From positions 15,809-38,129 of the forward strand of contig ML978348.1 in assembly GCA_010015745.1 (NCBI GenBank): a stretch of DNA of 22,321 bases, read 5' to 3'. Position 1 is the stretch's first letter. Each line of letters opens with the position of its first letter. This document shows positions 18,779-22,321 of the stretch, in pieces. Under the pieces are notes generated by a model. It did no database searches. It was not told where the DNA came from and was given only the letters and a program-made list of their open reading frames with translations. The DNA is from Setomelanomma holmii. Taxonomy: Eukaryota; Ascomycota; Dothideomycetes; Pleosporales; Phaeosphaeriaceae. A program made the translations under genes and the position numbers.

Positions 18779-19225
18779 ACCCTCGAAATGTCAACACAAA
18801 TTACGATTCTCCCTAGAGGAAACGCGATTATCGGAGTCATACGAGCTAGACTCGCACTCTTGTTGCCTCAACAAGCCAGGTTTTGCTGTTTCATATCACC
18901 TTCCGCAAAGGCCAAGAGCGTAGGCTGCGAAATCTTGCTCTACACCCTTGGAATGTCACCTCATCAGCGGCTTTCCCGGTATAAACACGCATTTATCAGA
19001 GCGAGGCGAGCTAGATTCACTCCTCTATTGCCTCCGAAAACCAACTTTTGCCTTTTCCACCTTCGGCGAATCTCATCAATTTGAATTGCGAAATGTTACT
19101 TTACACCTTCGAAATGAGATCTTAACAACGACTCTTCCTAGAAGAAACAAATCTTCCTGAGAAATGCGAGCTATATCAATCCTTTTTCTGCACTTTTTGC
19201 AACTTCACATCACCTTCCGGCAAAG
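18779..19225 (+). repeat. Degenerate tandem repeat, about 163-bp unit, 2.7 copies
   Basis: Units begin at 18779 (165 bp), 18944 (161 bp) and 19105 (partial). Each opens with ACC(C/T)T(C/T)G(A/G)AATG and contains CGAGCTA(G/T)A(C/T)TC about 70 bases in. The first two also share TTGCCTC and close with GCGAAAT(C/G)TT(A/G)CT(C/T)TAC. The conserved anchors are separated by diverged bases, mostly transitions. The 98-codon open frame at 18788-19084 spans two units and has no family resemblance, so I do not call it a gene. Confidence 0.65.
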
Positions 19226-19276
19226 CTTAACTCAAGTTGTCTAGCATAAATTCAGTACCAATCACAGTATGTAGTA

Positions 19277-19472
19277 CAATCGCTAGCGATTGCGACTTTA
19301 CCACTTGCGCAAAGCTGCAACACGGTACTGTTCAGCCCTACCTTCCCGTACATATTTCAGCGCTATGAATTAATTGAGGAGCAAGTGATATAACTAGCCA
19401 ATCATCAGTAGAACAATGATTAGACTCTGGTGATACCGCTTGCAGGGGTGAAGCCGCATTCGCTAGCAATTG
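19277..19472. mobile_element. MITE-like element, 196 bp, about 28-bp imperfect TIRs and TA duplication
   Basis: The left end reads CAATCGCTAGCGATTGCG, continuing ACTTTACCACTTGC. The right end, on the opposite strand, reads CAATTGCTAGCGAATGCG, continuing GCTTCACCCCTGC. These are inverted copies with a handful of mismatches. TA dinucleotides flank both ends (19275-19276 and 19473-19474), the target duplication of Tc1/mariner/pogo elements. The interior is AT-rich and non-coding. It is a non-autonomous element, presumably once mobilised by a pogo/Fot1-type transposase. It does not obviously match the relics in this window. Confidence 0.75.
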
Positions 19473-19800
19473 TACCAATCTACACTCCTGCAAGGCTCTC
19501 TCAACACATCTCAGAGCGCTAGTGCTGAATTACAGCAACGTATAGGTTTGACGGTTGGTCAAACATCAGAAAGCATATGAGAAGGAACTTAGCAAAAAAT
19601 CAAGCCTATTTGTGACCTGTTTTGGAGGAGTAAATTTGGTTAATACCACAGATGTTACTGAGACTACCTGTCAGTCTCCGTAAATTATTTTGGGAGACTT
19701 TCTTTGAGACTCAGATGGACGTTATTGAGCATTGTGCTATAGTGCAGTATAGCGTTTCTGGCGCGAGTAAACAGTAATTAAGCAGATGTTTCGCTTTTGC

Positions 19801-19840
19801 TGTACTGTACTGGATCCTGTACTGTATACTGTACTGTACA
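19801..19840. repeat. Imperfect TGTAC/CTGTA microsatellite
   Basis: About seven imperfect 5-bp units (TGTACTGTACTGG..., then CTGTACTGTATACTGTACTG) occupy 40 bases. Because TGTAC is nearly self-complementary, the block can also fold on itself. It is probably a simple repeat without function. Confidence 0.7.
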
Positions 19841-19954
19841 AAGGGCAATGATGAAACTGGCACCACAACTGTTAGTGCGCATTCTTGCGACCGCAAGAGG
19901 CGGCGATGTTTGCTTACTGTTGTAAATTAGATCACTGTCATTGTGGCGAAAGCC

Positions 19955-20017
19955 GAGATTGTCCCAATCGGTGTGAAACAGCCTTGATCGGGGTCTTAGT
20001 TTAGCTACAGTACGGTT
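19955..20017 (+). repeat. Weak dispersed repeat, copy 2 (partner 10085-10149)
   Basis: This shares GAGATTGTCCC(A/T)ATCGGT and, 54 bases on, AGTACGGTT with 10085-10149. In this copy the first block sits inside a short inverted repeat (CCGA...TCGG). Confidence 0.3.
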
Positions 20018-20080
20018 CGTGCTAGCTCTAAATTTATTCGCTTGACGTTATCTGGATGATGCTGAGAGTGCTATGTCATT

Positions 20081-20176
20081 CTTGGTGTGGAATTCCATGG
20101 CGCAATGACGCTTACTGTCATACACCAAGTCGCGGAATTCCACAGTCATGAATTCCAACAGTTATGGAATTCCATA
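20081..20176. repeat. Cluster of four GAATTC-centred palindromes with short tandem and inverted repeats
   Basis: GAATTCC occurs at 20088-20097 (TGGAATTCCA), about 20134-20142, 20150-20157 and 20163-20176 (TATGGAATTCCATA, a perfect 14-bp palindrome). The last three form a 16-bp tandem pattern, GGAATTCCA(A)CAGT(C/T)AT. CTTGGTGT (20081-20088) and ACACCAAG (20122-20129) are inverted copies. GGAATTCCAT(G/A)GC and CGCTTAC also recur as a direct repeat. It could be a multi-site protein-binding region or a decayed fold-back element. Confidence 0.7.
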
Positions 20177-20326
20177 GCCGCTTACGTTCTAGGCACTCTT
20201 CCTCAAACAAGAAGCACTTTCGAAATTCCTCTATAGCAAAGTCATACTGTGATGACCCACTTACTTTCAGGTTTGTTTTGAGACATTGAGATGGAACAAA
20301 CTCTTGAGCTCCGCTCGATGAAGTAG

Positions 20327-20581
20327 ATGACGAAGGTGTGCAATCTCAGCGGCCTTCTACAAAGTGCGAATGAACGCCTGGGCGGAGACGGACGTACTGT
20401 AAGTAAGGTCTACGAACGGATTCGCAGATGCTCGAATCGTCAGCAGTTAGCTAACCCGCACGACGTTTTTGCTGTCAGTTTGAGACAGTATGCTCGAGCA
20501 TGGAAAACTTCTGGTACTCTTCTTTCGTGGCTCGTGTCTTCCTGGGCGTGTGATATCCGCTTCGCTAACAAGCCCGCTTGA
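20327..20581 (+). CDS. Hypothetical 84-residue open frame (weak)
   Basis: This frame has a reasonably balanced composition (begins MTKVCNLSGLLQSANERLGG, ends WACDIRFANKPA) and an amphipathic, Arg-rich middle. I do not recognise it. It could be a remnant exon of a larger protein, given the density of gene fragments nearby, or a chance frame. Confidence 0.25.
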   Translation: MTKVCNLSGLLQSANERLGGDGRTVSKVYERIRRCSNRQQLANPHDVFAVSLRQYARAWKTSGTLLSWLVSSWACDIRFANKPA

Positions 20582-20826
20582 CTCCTGAGCTAGAGCTTGC
20601 TCGCGAAAATCAGTTTGTTACCTACCCCGGACACAATCAATACACCAAGCTTTGTGAACAATCTTTACCTTGTCTCCTTTGTTCATAGAACTGTCTAGAT
20701 CTACAAACAGTTGCTTTATTATTGCTGAACTCTTTGCGTGACAATAGAATAAGTACTTCTCTCTCTACCAGTGCTTTTCCCACAACACTCATACCGATCT
20801 CTTCTCGGTATTGAACGTCCAGCAGC

Positions 20827-21006
20827 ATGGAATCTGATCCGTCCGGTCTTGCCAACCAGGCTCTCCTCGACAAGATCGATCAGCCTCAGGAGCTCAACGT
20901 CCACAACGACAGCTGTGTTGAAGACAGTAAAACTCTCCAGATTGATGATACACTCAAAAATATCCAGCTGCACAGACATTCCAACAATCAAATCAATCAA
21001 ATATAA
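20827..21006 (+). pseudogene. Amino-terminal stub of a second dynamin-like GTPase gene
   Basis: The ATG at 20827 opens MESDPSGLANQALLDKIDQ, then PQELNV. This is the amino-terminal signature found just before the P-loop region in many fungal Mx-like dynamins (family pattern SGL-N--LLDKIDKLRELNV, then LPQLVVVGDQSSGKSS). After about residue 26 the resemblance is lost, no P-loop follows, and the frame ends at 21004-21006 inside a fold-back repeat. The intact gene at 11787-14132 has a different amino-terminus, so this is a fragment of a distinct paralogue. The preceding 200 bp may be its promoter. Confidence 0.55.
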
Positions 21007-21065
21007 GGTATAGGATTGATTTGTTTGCATTGCTACAAGTGAGCAGATTGTTTGATTTGATTGTT
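20983..21065. repeat. AT-rich fold-back repeat (14-bp perfect arms)
   Basis: AACAATCAAATCAA (20983-20996) is the exact inverted copy of TTGATTTGATTGTT (21052-21065), separated by 55 bases. Further GATTGA/CAATCA units lie inside and just downstream (to about 21115). The left arm supplies the last codons and the stop of the dynamin stub. It could be a small insertion that truncated that gene, or simple-sequence expansion. Confidence 0.65.
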
Positions 21066-22026
21066 AGACAGTTAGAGAGCTATTTGATTGCAAGTTGATT
21101 GAAGATTGATTAATTTGTATGCTCTTAAGATTATTTTGTATAGCAATTACAGTGGGAAGTGATCCCAGTTGCATATAACATCCCCCCCTACCTGCCGGAA
21201 AATTCGCCGCGCAGGAAAAAATACGATAATTGTATCTTTTGAATGCGCCAACCTTACTGTCTACATCCATCGAGATAATAATTAATATCTATCAGATTTC
21301 CTCACCAAGATCCTATTGTGCACCTAAAAAAATACTAACGTGTTCTGTGCCATCAATGATTTCTTACACGGCACCTTAGAGCGGCAATAATTCTACAGCC
21401 CTGTAAAAGCATGACTACATCTAGTTTGCAACAGCTCGGCAGCTCTAAAACATAGCTAAGGTAGCAAGCATATACCTCAAAGCTTAGGAGGTGCTGAAAT
21501 CCCGTGATAGATAGTGTCCGGATTAATCCGTGTCGGCATGCAGGGTCGAACCGGAGAAGGCTGGCTCTAGCGAGCTTATGTAATTACGTACCAGAATACT
21601 CGCTTGAGTAAGTTATTGTTAGTTATGCTATCTAGTCCCAACACCCGAAAGTGTGCGCGACATGTCTTGCTCTACATCTACACAACCTATGTACTTACGT
21701 CGAGTGCGGCAAGACGCTAGACTCAACACATGTGTCCTGCCCTGCCTGCTAGCACCTTACTTACATGTGCACTAATCTAATGTGCGTTCTTAAGGCGAAG
21801 GCAGTCCCAGAGCGGTTTGTAAGGAGGGGTGGCGCTAAGCACTTGATGTGACCAGCGTCCGCTCAGCCTGGTCGCATGCGCTGCCTCGAAAGGCTGCTTT
21901 GACAGCAAACCAGCATAAGCCTCCTCTGCCTGCTTTGATCCGCTGCGATTATGCCATTCCCCTCTCAACACTGCAAAAGTTGTTCACGCCTCGTCTGCTC
22001 TCGACCGAGCCCAAGCTGCAAATGCG
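21066..22026. other. Intergenic region and presumed promoter of the right-edge HET gene
   Basis: The left part is AT-rich with simple-sequence GATTGA runs, and the right part (21770-22026) is GC- and CT-rich, as expected for a leader. An upstream ATG at 22022 overlaps the HET start in another frame and stops at 22052-22054. No RNA gene or coding domain was recognised between. Confidence 0.45.
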
Positions 22027-22321
22027 ATGCGGCTTCTCCACTTTGACGCGCTAGGAAGGCTGGTCTTGACAGACTTTCGCAGCAAGACGATCCCGCCCTA
22101 CGCTATTCTGTCGCACAGATGGAGCGACTCCGAGATCCTTCTCGAACACATAGCACGCGATGCATACAAAGACAAGCAAGAAGGCTACCGAAAGCTCCAG
22201 TTCTGCGCCAAACAGGCGGCCCAGGACGGGTTGCAGTACTTCTGGATCGACACGTGCTGCATCGACAGATGGAACCTGCCCGAGCGCTCAAGGGCGATCA
22301 ACTCGATGTTCCAGTGGTACA
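22027..22321 (+). CDS. HET-domain protein, amino-terminal part (runs off right edge)
   Basis: The ATG at 22027 opens 98 codons without a stop up to the window end. The product starts MRLLHFDALGRLVL and carries the first two HET motifs: PPYAILSHRWSD (about residues 23-34) and YFWIDTCCID (about 72-81), followed by RAINSMFQWY. These are closely related in spacing and wording to the left-edge receptor (PPYAILSHTWG, YFWIDTCCID, QAIQSMFHWY). It is therefore probably another HET-NACHT-repeat or HET-ankyrin type gene, but only the HET amino-terminus is visible. His-Arg-Trp replaces the commoner His-Thr-Trp of motif 1. It diverges from the left-edge gene in transcription direction. Confidence 0.9.
   Translation, partial: MRLLHFDALGRLVLTDFRSKTIPPYAILSHRWSDSEILLEHIARDAYKDKQEGYRKLQFCAKQAAQDGLQYFWIDTCCIDRWNLPERSRAINSMFQWY

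Larger units (their letters stand above)
19473..20326. other. Gene-free, repeat-containing stretch
   Basis: This holds a pentanucleotide-type microsatellite (19801-19840), the weak dispersed repeat copy 2 (19955-20017) and the GGAATTCC palindrome cluster (20081-20176). No coding motif is readable. Confidence 0.5.

Noticed and set aside
18788..19084. 98-codon frame in the tandem repeat region
   Set aside because: It spans two degenerate repeat units, and the related third unit does not keep the frame open.
21420..21600. String TAGCTAAGGTAGCAAG resembling conserved large-subunit rRNA sequence
   Set aside because: Only a short resemblance; the neighbouring conserved rRNA segments are absent.
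1..22321. CRISPR array, tRNA or rRNA genes
   Set aside because: No regularly spaced identical repeats with unique spacers, no cloverleaf with a GGTTCGAATCC-type arm, and no conserved rRNA blocks were found on reading both strands; a covariance-model scan would be decisive for small RNAs.

Overview
The window looks like an accessory, transposon-scarred region of a filamentous ascomycete genome, most likely a Dothideomycete. That placement rests on gene families and gene style, not on a search. The evidence is: short GT-AG introns (45-71 bp) with CTAAC/ACTAAT/TACTGAC branch sites; several HET (heterokaryon incompatibility) domains; a HET-NACHT-WD40 receptor; a Fot1/pogo transposase of the type common in Dothideomycetes; and C-to-T-type stop codons that resemble repeat-induced point mutation (RIP).

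Layout, left to right. 1-2628 (minus): a HET-NACHT receptor whose WD40 domain begins after a 60-bp intron and runs off the left edge. 3148-4808 (minus): a dead Fot1/pogo DDE transposase with six in-frame stops and a frameshift. 6120-6606 (plus): a 3CxxC zinc-binding protein whose frame is broken only by an A6 run. 7476-8927 (minus): an HNH-nuclease-domain protein, preceded by a helically phased A-tract repeat. 9075-11398: mostly featureless. 11399-11633: a TPR gene relic. 11787-14132 (minus): an intact three-exon dynamin-like GTPase. 14850-15041 (minus): a transposase DNA-binding relic. 15181-15699 (minus): an NB-ARC relic with a ruined P-loop. 16176-17450 (plus): a second HET gene, interrupted by a 42-bp insertion carrying a stop. 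18011-18419: a mosaic of two duplicated gene fragments. 18779-19225: a degenerate tandem repeat of about 163 bp. 19277-19472: a small TA-flanked inverted-repeat element (MITE). 20081-20176: a cluster of GGAATTCC palindromes. 20827-21006: the amino-terminal stub of a second dynamin-like gene, ending in a fold-back repeat. 22027-22321 (plus): the start of a third HET gene, running off the right edge.

Functionally, the recognisable genes fall mostly into allorecognition or innate-immunity-type families: HET-domain effectors and receptors (three loci), an NB-ARC relic, dynamin-like GTPases (one intact, one stub), an HNH nuclease and a 3CxxC zinc protein. The mixture of intact genes, single-lesion genes and fragments joined to unrelated sequence indicates birth-and-death turnover of this repertoire in a repeat-rich compartment. 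A shared function for the neighbours is a hypothesis only. I saw no tRNA, rRNA or CRISPR array.
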